A DNA stretch of 64,000 bases, from NCBI RefSeq assembly GCF_000263715.2, contig NZ_CM001514.1:2094936-2158935 (forward strand), given 5' to 3'. How positions within the stretch are numbered: position 1 is the first letter of the stretch; each line of letters begins with the position of its first letter. The position numbers and the translations under genes were made by a program. Of the stretch, positions 52,162-59,807 are shown one piece after another. Origin of the DNA: Pseudomonas synxantha BG33R. Lineage in GTDB: Bacteria; Pseudomonadota; Gammaproteobacteria; Pseudomonadales; Pseudomonadaceae. The notes under the pieces were generated by a model, which saw only the letters and a program-made list of their open reading frames with translations, ran no database searches and was not told the origin of the DNA.

Positions 52162-52173
52162 TGGTCTAGTCCA
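52162..52173. promoter_or_regulatory. GntR/UTRA-type operator before its own regulator gene
   Basis: TGGTCTAGTCCA matches TGGTCTAGACCA at 11 of 12 positions. It lies 14 bases upstream of the regulator ATG. Between the two operators (51906-52161) I see no gene. Confidence 0.65.
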
Positions 52174-52187
52174 GATAGGTAACGTTG

Positions 52188-52913
52188 ATGCGGGATGAGG
52201 CAATCAAGGCGGTAACCTCCATCGGTCTGGCGCTGCAAGAGCAGATCGACCACGGCCTGTTGCCGCCAGCCAGCAAACTGCCCGCCGAACGCAAGCTCAG
52301 CGAGCTGTTTGGTACCACTCGAATTACCGTGCGCGAAGCTTTGTTACAACTGGAGGCCCAAGGGCAGATCTATCGCGAAGAGCGCCGTGGCTGGTTCGTC
52401 TCGCCGCCGCGGTTGGCCTACAACCTGATGCAGCGCAGCCACTTTCACGCGATGGTCAGTGACCAGGGGCGTGTGGCCGCCACTGAAGTGATCAGCGCGC
52501 GATTGCAACCGGCGTCGGCGGCGGTGTGTGCGTGGTTGCAGTTGCCGGCGCTGTCCAGTGTGATCCAGATTTGCCGCAGCCGCAGGATCGACGGGCGCTT
52601 GGTGCTGTATGTGGAGCACTACCTGAACCCGCGGTATTTCCCGGGGATCCTGGCGTGTGATTTGAATCAGTCGATGACCGAGCTGTATGCGCGCAACTAC
52701 GACTTGCACTATGGGCGGGTGCGTTTCGAGATTGTGCCGACTTCACTGCCGGTGGAAGCTGCGGCGGCATTGCGTGTATCGGTGGGCAGCCCGGGCTTGC
52801 GCATCGCCCGGGTTAACTATGACCAACACCAGCGCCTGATCGATTGTGACCTGGAGTTCTGGCGACATGATGCGATTCATGTTGGGGTGGATGTTATGGC
52901 GTCAGCGTCTTGA
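52188..52913 (+). CDS. GntR/HutC-family regulator with UTRA domain
   Basis: A 241-residue regulator from the ATG at 52188 (AGG eight bases upstream). The winged helix covers about residues 5-70 (LPAERKLSELFGTTRITVRE). A UTRA ligand-binding domain covers about 85-235 (VIQICRSRRIDGRLVLYVEH, YLNPRYFPGI). UTRA domains bind small effectors such as phosphonates, sugars or histidine-pathway compounds. The operator-like sequences at both promoters support control of the divergent ABC operon and itself. Its 3' end overlaps fpvF by 20 bases, tail to tail. Confidence 0.9.
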   Translation: MRDEAIKAVTSIGLALQEQIDHGLLPPASKLPAERKLSELFGTTRITVREALLQLEAQGQIYREERRGWFVSPPRLAYNLMQRSHFHAMVSDQGRVAATEVISARLQPASAAVCAWLQLPALSSVIQICRSRRIDGRLVLYVEHYLNPRYFPGILACDLNQSMTELYARNYDLHYGRVRFEIVPTSLPVEAAAALRVSVGSPGLRIARVNYDQHQRLIDCDLEFWRHDAIHVGVDVMASAS

Positions 52914-53856
52914 TCACCTGATCCACATTGGTTTGCAACTCTGTCACCGGTTCGGCGCCGTCCACATTCAACACCAGCAGTGTGGAGCCACCTGCAGTGA
53001 CAGCTGCTTTTACCGCGTCACTCGGCTGACGATGGTGCAGCACCACCGCCACTTCGTTGTCCTTGAGCTGCGCACTGAGTTTTTGCAGCGCTTCAGGCGT
53101 CCAGTCTGCGTCTGGGCGAGCATCGGTGCTGACCAGTTCCAGGTTCAAGCTGCTGATCAAATAGGCAAAGTGATCGCTCAAGCTGACTACACTCAGGTTA
53201 TCGGCTTGGGCCAGGCGCGCCTCGCTGTCGGCGGTGAGCTTGAGCAGGCGTTGCTTGAGTGCAGCCAGGTTGGTATCGATTTTTGGTTTGGCGCCTGGGG
53301 CGAGACGGCTCAGGTCGGCGGCCAATACATCGGCCATACGGCCCAGATTGTTGCTCGATTGCCAGGGTTGGCTGTTGAGGCCATCGGTGACACCCGGTTG
53401 TACCGCAATGCCCGGCAAGCCACCGTCCACCGGGCGTGCAGCGTCCACTTCAACGATGCGGATATTGCTGCGCCGTGCCACGGGGTACAGCGGATCATCG
53501 GCCCACAGCGAGCGCAGGCCGATGGCGGCGTCGGCGTCCTGCGCCAAGGTGTTGAGTGCCGCCGCGCCGCGGCCGGTGAAGTAGGACACCTGCCGCGAGC
53601 CGGGTAGGTTGGCTGGCGCGGCGCGTTCAAGTTGCACGTCGGTATCCTTGAGCAGCACTTCGGCCAAACCGTAGGTAATGGGTAGCGAGGCCAACACCTT
53701 GACCGGTTTTACCGACTTGGCCTTGGTCAGCGCGGCATGGCCGAGGCCGTGATTGGCCTTGAATTCCTTTGGATCGAAACCATCAACGGCAGCCTGTGCC
53801 GATGTACTGATCAAGCAAGCGATGGCCAGGGCCATTGGGCGAAAGACAGGGCGCAT
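52894..53856 (-). CDS. fpvF: periplasmic metal-binding protein FpvF
   Basis: A 320-residue protein from the ATG at 53856 (MRPVFRPMALAIACLISTSA), whose first 22 residues are a signal peptide; the longer open frame is Arg-rich and not a plausible leader. It has the TroA-like fold pattern (VKVLASLPITYGLAEVLLKD, VVSLSDHFAYLISSLNLELV) but lacks the His-rich loop of zinc binders. It is the last gene of the operon with the order of fpvGHJK-fpvCDEF, where FpvF is the second of two iron-binding periplasmic proteins that take iron freed from pyoverdine. Confidence 0.87.
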   Translation of the reverse strand: MRPVFRPMALAIACLISTSAQAAVDGFDPKEFKANHGLGHAALTKAKSVKPVKVLASLPITYGLAEVLLKDTDVQLERAAPANLPGSRQVSYFTGRGAAALNTLAQDADAAIGLRSLWADDPLYPVARRSNIRIVEVDAARPVDGGLPGIAVQPGVTDGLNSQPWQSSNNLGRMADVLAADLSRLAPGAKPKIDTNLAALKQRLLKLTADSEARLAQADNLSVVSLSDHFAYLISSLNLELVSTDARPDADWTPEALQKLSAQLKDNEVAVVLHHRQPSDAVKAAVTAGGSTLLVLNVDGAEPVTELQTNVDQVIKTLTP

Positions 53857-54755
53857 TATCCAAGATTCCCTTTGAGGCTGGGCACGGTGCCGCGGGCGAT
53901 GGCGGCGAAGGCGAAGGCGATACCGGCAACCAGAATGATTGCGGCGCCGGACGGGATCGGCAGGTCGAAGATGATCGGCAGCAGGATGCCGCACAGGGTA
54001 CTCACAGTGGCGATCAGCACCGAGACCCAGAAGAAGCCTTTGAGCGATTGGCTCAACAGGCGCGCCGCGGCGGCAGGGATCACCAGCAGCGCACCGACCA
54101 GGATCGCGCCGATCACCTTGACCGCAGCCACGGTGATCAGCGTCACCAGGATTACGAACAGGTAGTCCAACGTCTTCACCGCCACACCGCGCACCGCCGC
54201 CAGTTGCGGGTTGAAGCTGGCGAGCATGATGCGGTTGTACAGCGGCAATGCCAGGGCCATGACCAGCGAACCGACGATTGCCAGTACCAGCAAGTCATTG
54301 CCGTTGACCGTCAGTACCGAGCCAAACAAAACGTTTTCGAGGATATGCACGTTGATCTTGCCGGCCAGGATCAGCAGCAGGCTGGCGCCCAGCGCCAGCG
54401 ACACCGACAGGAACACGCCGATCAAGGTATCCGGCGCCAGGCCGGTACGATTGCGCAGATAGTTGAGCAGGATGCCGAACAGCAGGCAGTAGCCGAACAG
54501 GCTGCCATAGGGCCCGGTGTAGGGTTCGCCCAGCAGGATGCCTACGGCCACGCCGGTCAGCGCAGCATGGCCGACCGCTTCGGAGAAAAACGCAAAGCGC
54601 TTGACCACCACCAGAGTGCCCAGGCCGCCCAGCACCGGGCCGATCAGCAAGCCAGCGAGCAGGGCGTTGACCACAAACCCGTAGGCCAGGGCTTCCGGCA
54701 GGTAACCGGAAGACGCCCAGCCCTGGACCATCAAGCGAAAGGCTTCATAACTCAT
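53856..54755 (-). CDS. fpvE: iron ABC permease FpvE
   Basis: A 299-residue permease of the ABC-3 (metal) family with about eight helices. VNALLAGLLIGPVLGGLGTL and LVVKRFAFFSEAVGHAALTG are the typical first block of ZnuB/TroC proteins, and the ATPase-docking block follows. The start overlaps the ATPase gene by four bases, and its stop overlaps the fpvF start by one base. In this operon it carries iron released from ferripyoverdine across the inner membrane. Confidence 0.9.
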   Translation of the reverse strand: MSYEAFRLMVQGWASSGYLPEALAYGFVVNALLAGLLIGPVLGGLGTLVVVKRFAFFSEAVGHAALTGVAVGILLGEPYTGPYGSLFGYCLLFGILLNYLRNRTGLAPDTLIGVFLSVSLALGASLLLILAGKINVHILENVLFGSVLTVNGNDLLVLAIVGSLVMALALPLYNRIMLASFNPQLAAVRGVAVKTLDYLFVILVTLITVAAVKVIGAILVGALLVIPAAAARLLSQSLKGFFWVSVLIATVSTLCGILLPIIFDLPIPSGAAIILVAGIAFAFAAIARGTVPSLKGNLG

Positions 54756-55498
54756 TGTGCCGGGCTCCGCGGGTGAGTGGAAAACAGGGTCAGCAGGCGG
54801 TCCGGGGTCAGCGCCTCTTTTGGCGTGGCGTCGAACAGCACGCGGCGGTTCAGGCCGGTGACACGGTCAGCCAGGCGGCCGACGGCTTCCAGGTCGTGCT
54901 CGATCCACAGCACGGTGATCCCGGCCAGGCGCCAATCATTGAGCAGCCGTTCGAACACCTGGATGCCGGCTTCATCAAGGGCCGACATGGGTTCGTCCAG
55001 CACCAGCAATTGCGGTGCAGGGATCAGGCCCTGGGCCAGCAGCACGCGCTGGCGTTCACCGCCGGACAACGCGCCCATGCGCCGCTTGCGTTTGTCATGC
55101 ATGCCGACGCGCTCAAGTGCGTCACCGATCGCCGCTGCGTAATGCCGGGACAGGCCAAGGAACGCAGGCCGCCGTTGGCACATGGCAGCCATGAAATCGT
55201 CGACGGTCATCGGCAGGCCGCGGTCGAACTCCAGCGCCTGAGGCACGTAGCCAATGGTGCCGGGCGCGGCCGGCCACTCCAGGCTTAAACGGCCCTGGTG
55301 GGGCGTTTGGCCGAGCAGAGTCTTGATCAGCGAGCTTTTGCCGCCGCCATTCGGACCGACCAGCGCATGGATGCTGCCTGGCTGTACCTGGAAACTCACG
55401 TCGTCGAGGATCACGGTGCGCCCTAGGGTCAGCGAGACCTGGTCGAAGTTCAGGGTCGGGCCGACGCTGACGGCGTTCAGTTGTTGCGCCGCGGTCAT
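54752..55498 (-). CDS. fpvD: iron ABC ATP-binding protein FpvD
   Basis: A 248-residue metal-transporter ATPase with Walker A GPNGGGKSS, Q-loop VPQALEFDRGL, signature LSGGERQRVLLAQG, Walker B LLVLDEPMSALDEAG and the switch WIEHDLEAVGRL. It is translationally coupled to fpvC upstream and fpvE downstream. Confidence 0.92.
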   Translation of the reverse strand: MTAAQQLNAVSVGPTLNFDQVSLTLGRTVILDDVSFQVQPGSIHALVGPNGGGKSSLIKTLLGQTPHQGRLSLEWPAAPGTIGYVPQALEFDRGLPMTVDDFMAAMCQRRPAFLGLSRHYAAAIGDALERVGMHDKRKRRMGALSGGERQRVLLAQGLIPAPQLLVLDEPMSALDEAGIQVFERLLNDWRLAGITVLWIEHDLEAVGRLADRVTGLNRRVLFDATPKEALTPDRLLTLFSTHPRSPAQ

Positions 55499-56421
55499 GC
55501 CCCTGACTCCTGGATTGCGCGGACCACGGTGTTGAGGTTGCCGGTCATTTCCACTTCGTATTTTTCAGCGCTGTATTCGCCATAGGAAATATGCGACAGC
55601 GGGTACAGCTTGACCCCGGATTCACGCTGGATGGTCTCGACGTAGGTGGACGGGAAATCCATCTCCGAAAAGATCACCTTCACATCCAGGGCGCGCAGTT
55701 CATCGATGGTTTTCTTCAACTGGCTGGGGCTTGGCTCGATACCATGGGCCGGTTCTACCACTGCGGTGACTTCCAGGCCGAATTCGCGCAGCAGATAGTC
55801 GTAGGCTGCGTGCACCGTGGCAACGCGCAGGTCCGGGTTGGGGGCGCTGGTCAGCTTGGCCAGGGCGTCGGCGCGCATCTGGCGCAGGCGCTTGCCATAG
55901 GCGCGGGCGTTCTGGGTGTAGGTTTTGGCGTTGTCCGGGTCGAGCTTGCCCAACTCGCGGGCGATGTTGTTGACCTGGGCAATCGATGCACTGATCGACA
56001 GGAAGGTGTGCGGGTTGACCACCTTGCCCGCACCGCGCGCGGCATTGCCGGTGGCCGCCAGCAGCGGCACGTTGGCGTTGGCCTCGATCACCTTGATGTC
56101 CGGGCGCTCGCTGGTGGCGATCATGCGGTCGGCGAAGTCGTCATGGCCAACCCCGTTGAGCACGATCACGTCCAGGGTGCCGATGCGCTTGATGTCGTCG
56201 GCGCGGGGCTCGTAGGCGTGTGGATTGAAGCCGGCCGGGATCAGCGGTACCACTTCGGCCTTGTCGCCGACGATATTGGCCACGTAGCTGTAGTAGGGGT
56301 GGAGGGTGATGCCGATACGCAGGCGTTTCGCTGCTTCGGCATTCGCCAGGGGAGCGAGCAGCAGGCTGAGGAAGCTGACCAGTAACAGGCGCAACAGGGG
56401 CGATGAAATAGACATGGGCAA
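55495..56421 (-). CDS. fpvC: periplasmic metal-binding protein FpvC
   Basis: A 308-residue TroA/ZnuA-family protein with a signal peptide (to about residue 28, ANA/E). The cluster-9 landmarks are VPLIPAGFNPHAYEPRADDI (His), VLNGVGHDDFAD, VNPHTFLSISASIAQVNNIA (His), VVEPAHGIEPSPSQLKKTI and a late conserved Asp/Glu. In P. aeruginosa FpvC and FpvF bind siderophore-free iron in the periplasm. It overlaps fpvD by four bases. Confidence 0.9.
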   Translation of the reverse strand: MPMSISSPLLRLLLVSFLSLLLAPLANAEAAKRLRIGITLHPYYSYVANIVGDKAEVVPLIPAGFNPHAYEPRADDIKRIGTLDVIVLNGVGHDDFADRMIATSERPDIKVIEANANVPLLAATGNAARGAGKVVNPHTFLSISASIAQVNNIARELGKLDPDNAKTYTQNARAYGKRLRQMRADALAKLTSAPNPDLRVATVHAAYDYLLREFGLEVTAVVEPAHGIEPSPSQLKKTIDELRALDVKVIFSEMDFPSTYVETIQRESGVKLYPLSHISYGEYSAEKYEVEMTGNLNTVVRAIQESGA

Positions 56422-56434
56422 TCGGTCTTCTCGT

Positions 56435-56995
56435 TCAGTGACGATGCTGGCGGGTCACGCCGGCATCGAATTGCGCAACCACTTGCTGCCAGCCGGCTGC
56501 GATCAGTGCCTGGTCAGTGAGGTCGGAGGGGGCGGCAAGATTGACGCTGCGGTTGAGCCAGATATCCGGCTCGTCGCTCTGCACGCGCATCAGCAGCGAG
56601 CCGCTGGTGGCCGGTGCCTGGCTCAAGCCCAGGTAGGCGGCCGAGGGGAGTAACTGCCAGCGATGGCCACCACGGCTGACCGAGCTGGCATCCTGGGCAA
56701 AGGGGGCGAAGCCTTCGTCGGCCAGTTGCTCAGGTGTCGGCAGGGCGCTTTGCTCCTGCTGCAACAAGTGGATTTCATCCAGAGTCACCCGCAGGTCGGC
56801 GTAGATGCCTTGCTCGGCGGCGCTCAGGTCACGGCGGGCGTCCAACTGGTGGCTTGGCAGCGCCGCAATTTCCTGGGTTTCACCGTGCAGCGCCACGACC
56901 GTGCCCGCCACCGCCAGGATGAGCAGGCACAGCAGCAGCACATAGAGCGTTTCATGGCCGGCACCGGCGGGGCGTACAACCTGTGTAGTACTCAT
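56435..56995 (-). CDS. fpvK: FpvK-like membrane protein
   Basis: A 186-residue protein with one N-terminal membrane segment (LYVLLLCLLILAVAGTVVAL) and a periplasmic domain without known catalytic motif. It matches the position and size expected for FpvK in the fpvGHJK part, assigned from gene order rather than strong sequence recall. It overlaps fpvJ by four bases. FpvGHJK act with the reductase to remove iron from pyoverdine in the periplasm. Confidence 0.8.
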   Translation of the reverse strand: MSTTQVVRPAGAGHETLYVLLLCLLILAVAGTVVALHGETQEIAALPSHQLDARRDLSAAEQGIYADLRVTLDEIHLLQQEQSALPTPEQLADEGFAPFAQDASSVSRGGHRWQLLPSAAYLGLSQAPATSGSLLMRVQSDEPDIWLNRSVNLAAPSDLTDQALIAAGWQQVVAQFDAGVTRQHRH

Positions 56996-57315
56996 TGCGC
57001 CTGGATATCCGCTTGGTCGATTTCCACCACGTGGCCGGGGCCTGCATCAAACAGCACATAGAACTCGGCTGCGGGCTTCTTGAAGGTCAGGGTCGAATCT
57101 TCACCGAGCTTGCCGGGCACCAGGATGGTTTCGTCGTAGCCGATCACATCCAGCGTCACGCCGGGTGCGCCACTGCCGTCGGAAAAGCCGCCCTTGCACT
57201 GGATCTGCTCGCCGGGGATTTCCTTGCATTCGCACATCGGGTTGTGGGCAAAGGCGGTGGTACTCAAGCCGGCGCACAGTAACAGTGCGGCGCGGGTCAG
57301 GCGCTTGAACGTCAT
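56992..57315 (-). CDS. fpvJ: FpvJ-like periplasmic protein
   Basis: A 107-residue secreted protein with a signal peptide (about 23 residues, AFA/H) and a Cys-containing N-terminus (HNPMCECKEIPGEQIQCKGG; three Cys) suited to a disulphide or metal. The rest is beta-rich (FKKPAAEFYVLFDAGPGHVV). Assigned to fpvJ from order in the conserved operon. It overlaps the flanking genes by four bases each. Confidence 0.8.
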   Translation of the reverse strand: MTFKRLTRAALLLCAGLSTTAFAHNPMCECKEIPGEQIQCKGGFSDGSGAPGVTLDVIGYDETILVPGKLGEDSTLTFKKPAAEFYVLFDAGPGHVVEIDQADIQAQ

Positions 57316-57848
57316 GGTTTAACTCCTTGCTTGTTCAGCCAGGCAATGGTGGCAGGCGAAGCCTGGTTCAGCGGGATGGAACCCTGGTGCATGCTGCCGT
57401 CCCAGCCTTCCATGGTCACCCAGACTTCGGCGTCCACCGGTGTGCGTTCCGGCACTGGCAGGGCGGCGCCCATGCGGTATGGCGTACCGAAGAAGATCAC
57501 CCCGGCGGCGCGCAGGCTGCGGGGTTTACCGATACGCAGGTAGGTGGCCTTGACTTCGTTGGCGCAGGTGTCACACAGGGCGGCGTTGAAGAATTTCATC
57601 GGCCCGGCCGGGTTCGGGCTCGGGCCTTCATTGCGGAACTCGGCCAGGGTCAGGCTCCAGGGGCCGACTTGCACTTGCCCGGCTACGCGCTCGCCGATAC
57701 CGGTATCCCCGCGAAACAGTGCGGCGTCGGCGAAGTACTTGGGCATGAACCCCAGCGGTATCAGCAACAGCAGAACATTGATGTGAAAACGCCATTTCAG
57801 CCAGAGGGCGCGCAGTGGGGATGGCGGTACGGTCGCGACCTTGCTCAT
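57312..57848 (-). CDS. fpvH: FpvH-like membrane-anchored protein
   Basis: A 178-residue protein from the ATG at 57848 (MSKVATVPPSPLRALWLKWR), which overlaps the previous stop as ATGA; the open frame further upstream is a shadow. One membrane segment (FHINVLLLLIPLGFMPKYFA) is followed by a periplasmic domain with a CxxC (ALCDTCANEV) and a Trp-rich C-terminus. Assigned to fpvH from operon order. Confidence 0.82.
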   Translation of the reverse strand: MSKVATVPPSPLRALWLKWRFHINVLLLLIPLGFMPKYFADAALFRGDTGIGERVAGQVQVGPWSLTLAEFRNEGPSPNPAGPMKFFNAALCDTCANEVKATYLRIGKPRSLRAAGVIFFGTPYRMGAALPVPERTPVDAEVWVTMEGWDGSMHQGSIPLNQASPATIAWLNKQGVKP

Positions 57849-59047
57849 CGCTGTGCCTCCGAGGTTTTGGCGTGCATGGCCGGGATAGAAGCGGGTTGGC
57901 GTTGCGTCTTGGCTTCGCGCTTGAGGGCATTGAGGGTGGCCAGGGCCGTGCGCTTGGTCCAGATCAGCAAGCCGCTCAATACCATCATGCTCAGCACCAG
58001 GCCGAAGAAGGCCCAGATCAACTTGATCCACAAGCCGCCGAAGTCACCGGTATGCAACGGGCGCATCGACTCGGTGACGAACTCCAGGGGGGTGCGGTCG
58101 GACAACAGGTTCGAGACGGCAATTTCACCGTCATAGGGGTTCAGTTGCGCGGTCTGGAACATCAACGGGTACCAGCCGCGCCCGCCGATTTGCAGGTGGC
58201 TGTACGCGTTGCTTGGCATGAACACAAAGCTGGCGTCCAGCCCCGGGATTTTTTCGGCGGCGATGTCGATGGCCTTATCGATAGGGATCATCGGTGCCGG
58301 GACGCCCGACGCCGACAATGGCACCTTTTCACGGGCAATCACCGGCACGATGGGCTCACTGGAAATGGATATCTGGTTGTCGCTCAAGGCCGCCTCGATC
58401 AGGAACCAGGTGCCGGTGATTGAAATGACCGCGATAAACCAGATCGACCAGATGCCGCTCAGGCGGTGAAAGTCGCCCCAGAAGATCCGCGCACCGTGTC
58501 GGATACGCAGGGTAGGGCGCAGGAAACCTTTCCAGAAGCGTTTGTACACCACCAGCCCGGTGACCAGCGAGGCAAGCAGTGGCAAGCCCAGCGCGGATAC
58601 CAGGTACCAGCCCCAGCTGTACCCATTGGTGAAAGGCACCAGCCACCAGCCATGCAGGGCGCGGGTAAATTGCTGAAAGTTGAACGAGGGGCTGATGCCC
58701 TGGATCGCTCCGGTATAGGGGTTGGCGTAGACGTCCACCGAGCGCCCATCCGGGTAGCTGAGGCCGACGCTCAGGGCGAAGTGCGACTCATCCGGGCGAA
58801 TGATGGACTGGACGATTGCCTTGGGCTCATCGCGCTTGATGGCCGCGATCACCTGGTCAAAGCTCAGCGGCTGGGCGTCATCCGACGGCTTGCTCGCACG
58901 GATATCCGGGTTGGCCAGCCACACGATTTCCTGGCTCACCACGGCCAGGGTGCCGGTGACACAGACGATCAGTACAAAGAACCAGATGGGCAACGCCAGC
59001 CAGCTATGTACGAGAAACCAGAGTTTGGAGCGTGACTTCTTCGACAT
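57845..59047 (-). CDS. fpvG: inner-membrane ferripyoverdine reductase FpvG (PepSY domain)
   Basis: A 400-residue PepSY-associated membrane protein from the ATG at 59047 (MSKKSRSKLWFLVHSWLALP); an upstream TTG start is less likely. Four membrane helices are visible, with His-bearing segments (LVHSWLALPIWFFVLIVCVT, FHRLSGIWSIWFIAVISITG) and a large periplasmic loop. FpvG is described in P. aeruginosa as the reductase that frees iron from pyoverdine by reduction. It is the first gene of the eight-gene operon, with every following start overlapping or adjoining. Confidence 0.9.
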   Translation of the reverse strand: MSKKSRSKLWFLVHSWLALPIWFFVLIVCVTGTLAVVSQEIVWLANPDIRASKPSDDAQPLSFDQVIAAIKRDEPKAIVQSIIRPDESHFALSVGLSYPDGRSVDVYANPYTGAIQGISPSFNFQQFTRALHGWWLVPFTNGYSWGWYLVSALGLPLLASLVTGLVVYKRFWKGFLRPTLRIRHGARIFWGDFHRLSGIWSIWFIAVISITGTWFLIEAALSDNQISISSEPIVPVIAREKVPLSASGVPAPMIPIDKAIDIAAEKIPGLDASFVFMPSNAYSHLQIGGRGWYPLMFQTAQLNPYDGEIAVSNLLSDRTPLEFVTESMRPLHTGDFGGLWIKLIWAFFGLVLSMMVLSGLLIWTKRTALATLNALKREAKTQRQPASIPAMHAKTSEAQR

Positions 59048-59138
59048 ATGAATGAGGGTCTTGAGCGAAGGGGGCAATGAAAGCCCGGAAAAGGCCAGTC
59101 GTAGCTTTTGCTGACGCGACGGGCTGTATCTAAATTAA

Positions 59139-59157
59139 GACGAATGAGAATGAGAAA
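59139..59157 (-). promoter_or_regulatory. Fur-box-like site upstream of fpvG
   Basis: GACGAATGAGAATGAGAAA holds two in-phase AATGAG hexamers, the usual degenerate form of the NATWAT repeats bound by Fur. It lies about 90 bases before the fpvG start and fits iron repression. Confidence 0.6.
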
Positions 59158-59545
59158 TCCCTAAGGCGCATATGAAAGAAAATGTTTCAGGTTCACATTC
59201 AGGCCGGATTTGAGAGCTGATCGAACACGCAATACACCGGCCCCTAGGCGTTCAGCGGCTTGCGTGAGGCCGGGCCTGACCTCCAGGGACGTGATCATGC
59301 CGCTGGGTGATTTCGTCATCAGCCATGCGTTTGAGCGCCACTGCCTCGCGCCCAGCCCCTGGCTCAGCGGAAGTGCGGCTACGTAGTTATATAAGTAGAA
59401 ATAACCCTCTCTATAACAGCGGCGCGCGTTGCTTTCAGTATTATTTGTTTTTCAAATAGCTTGGCTTGAACGAAAGCCCCCCTTGTCATTAAAGGGTGTT
59501 GGCACGGGTGCAGGTTAATTCCAGAAAAATTACAAGGTTATTGTA
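59158..59545. other. intergenic region with no supported gene
   Basis: Divergent region between fpvG and the aminomutase cluster. It contains an A/T-rich tract at 59380-59420 (TAGTTATATAAGTAGAAATA) and a further A/T-rich part near 59515-59545. I found no ORF with a ribosome-binding site here. Confidence 0.5.
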
Positions 59546-59574
59546 TTGACACATTGGCGGGCATCGGCTTTAGT
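59546..59574 (+). promoter_or_regulatory. sigma70-type promoter of the aminomutase cluster
   Basis: TTGACA (59546-59551) and TTTAGT (59569-59574) at exactly 17 bases, preceded by an A/T-rich tract. It leaves a leader of about 225 bases before the first enzyme gene. Confidence 0.6.
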
Positions 59575-59621
59575 GAGTGCGGACTTGGAAGTCGGAATAT
59601 TATAAAAAGGAAGTTGATTGC

Positions 59622-59705
59622 ATGACCGTGCTAGTCGTTTATTCGCGCCATCACGTGGTGAACTGTTATATCTCTCTGGTGCCGGTGATCAAATTAGTTA
59701 CTTGA
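59622..59705 (+). CDS. 27-codon leader ORF, valine-rich
   Basis: A short ORF starting ATG at 59622, preceded by AAAAGGAAGT at 8 bases, one of the strongest ribosome-binding sites in the window. The product begins MTVLVVYSRHHV and ends PVIKLVT; eight of 27 residues are Val, with Leu and Ile, and there are two adjacent His and one Cys. The composition recalls branched-chain leader peptides (ilv-type), which act in attenuation. A RiPP-type precursor is the other option, since a radical SAM enzyme, an ATP-grasp ligase and an oxygenase follow. Not proven to be translated. Confidence 0.45.
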   Translation: MTVLVVYSRHHVVNCYISLVPVIKLVT

Positions 59706-59749
59706 TCGTGGTCTGTCGCCTGCCCGTCGGTTGTCATTGTTGCGAATAA

Positions 59750-59773
59750 TACTTTTCCTGCGCTGGAAAAGTA
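59750..59773 (+). promoter_or_regulatory. leader hairpin before the aminomutase gene
   Basis: TACTTTTCC and GGAAAAGTA are perfect 9-bp arms around TGCGCT. It lies between the leader ORF and the ribosome-binding site of the aminomutase gene. There is no T-run after it, so it is more likely a translational or anti-terminator element than a terminator. Confidence 0.5.
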
Positions 59774-59807
59774 CGCGTCCCTATGCCTTAACAGAGAGTT
59801 CAAACTC

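Noticed and set aside
52894..56421. Zinc transporter znuABC with two binding proteins
   Set aside because: The eight-gene order with a PepSY reductase and three small membrane or periplasmic proteins matches the pyoverdine-iron operon; a Zur-type site was not seen, while a Fur-like site was.
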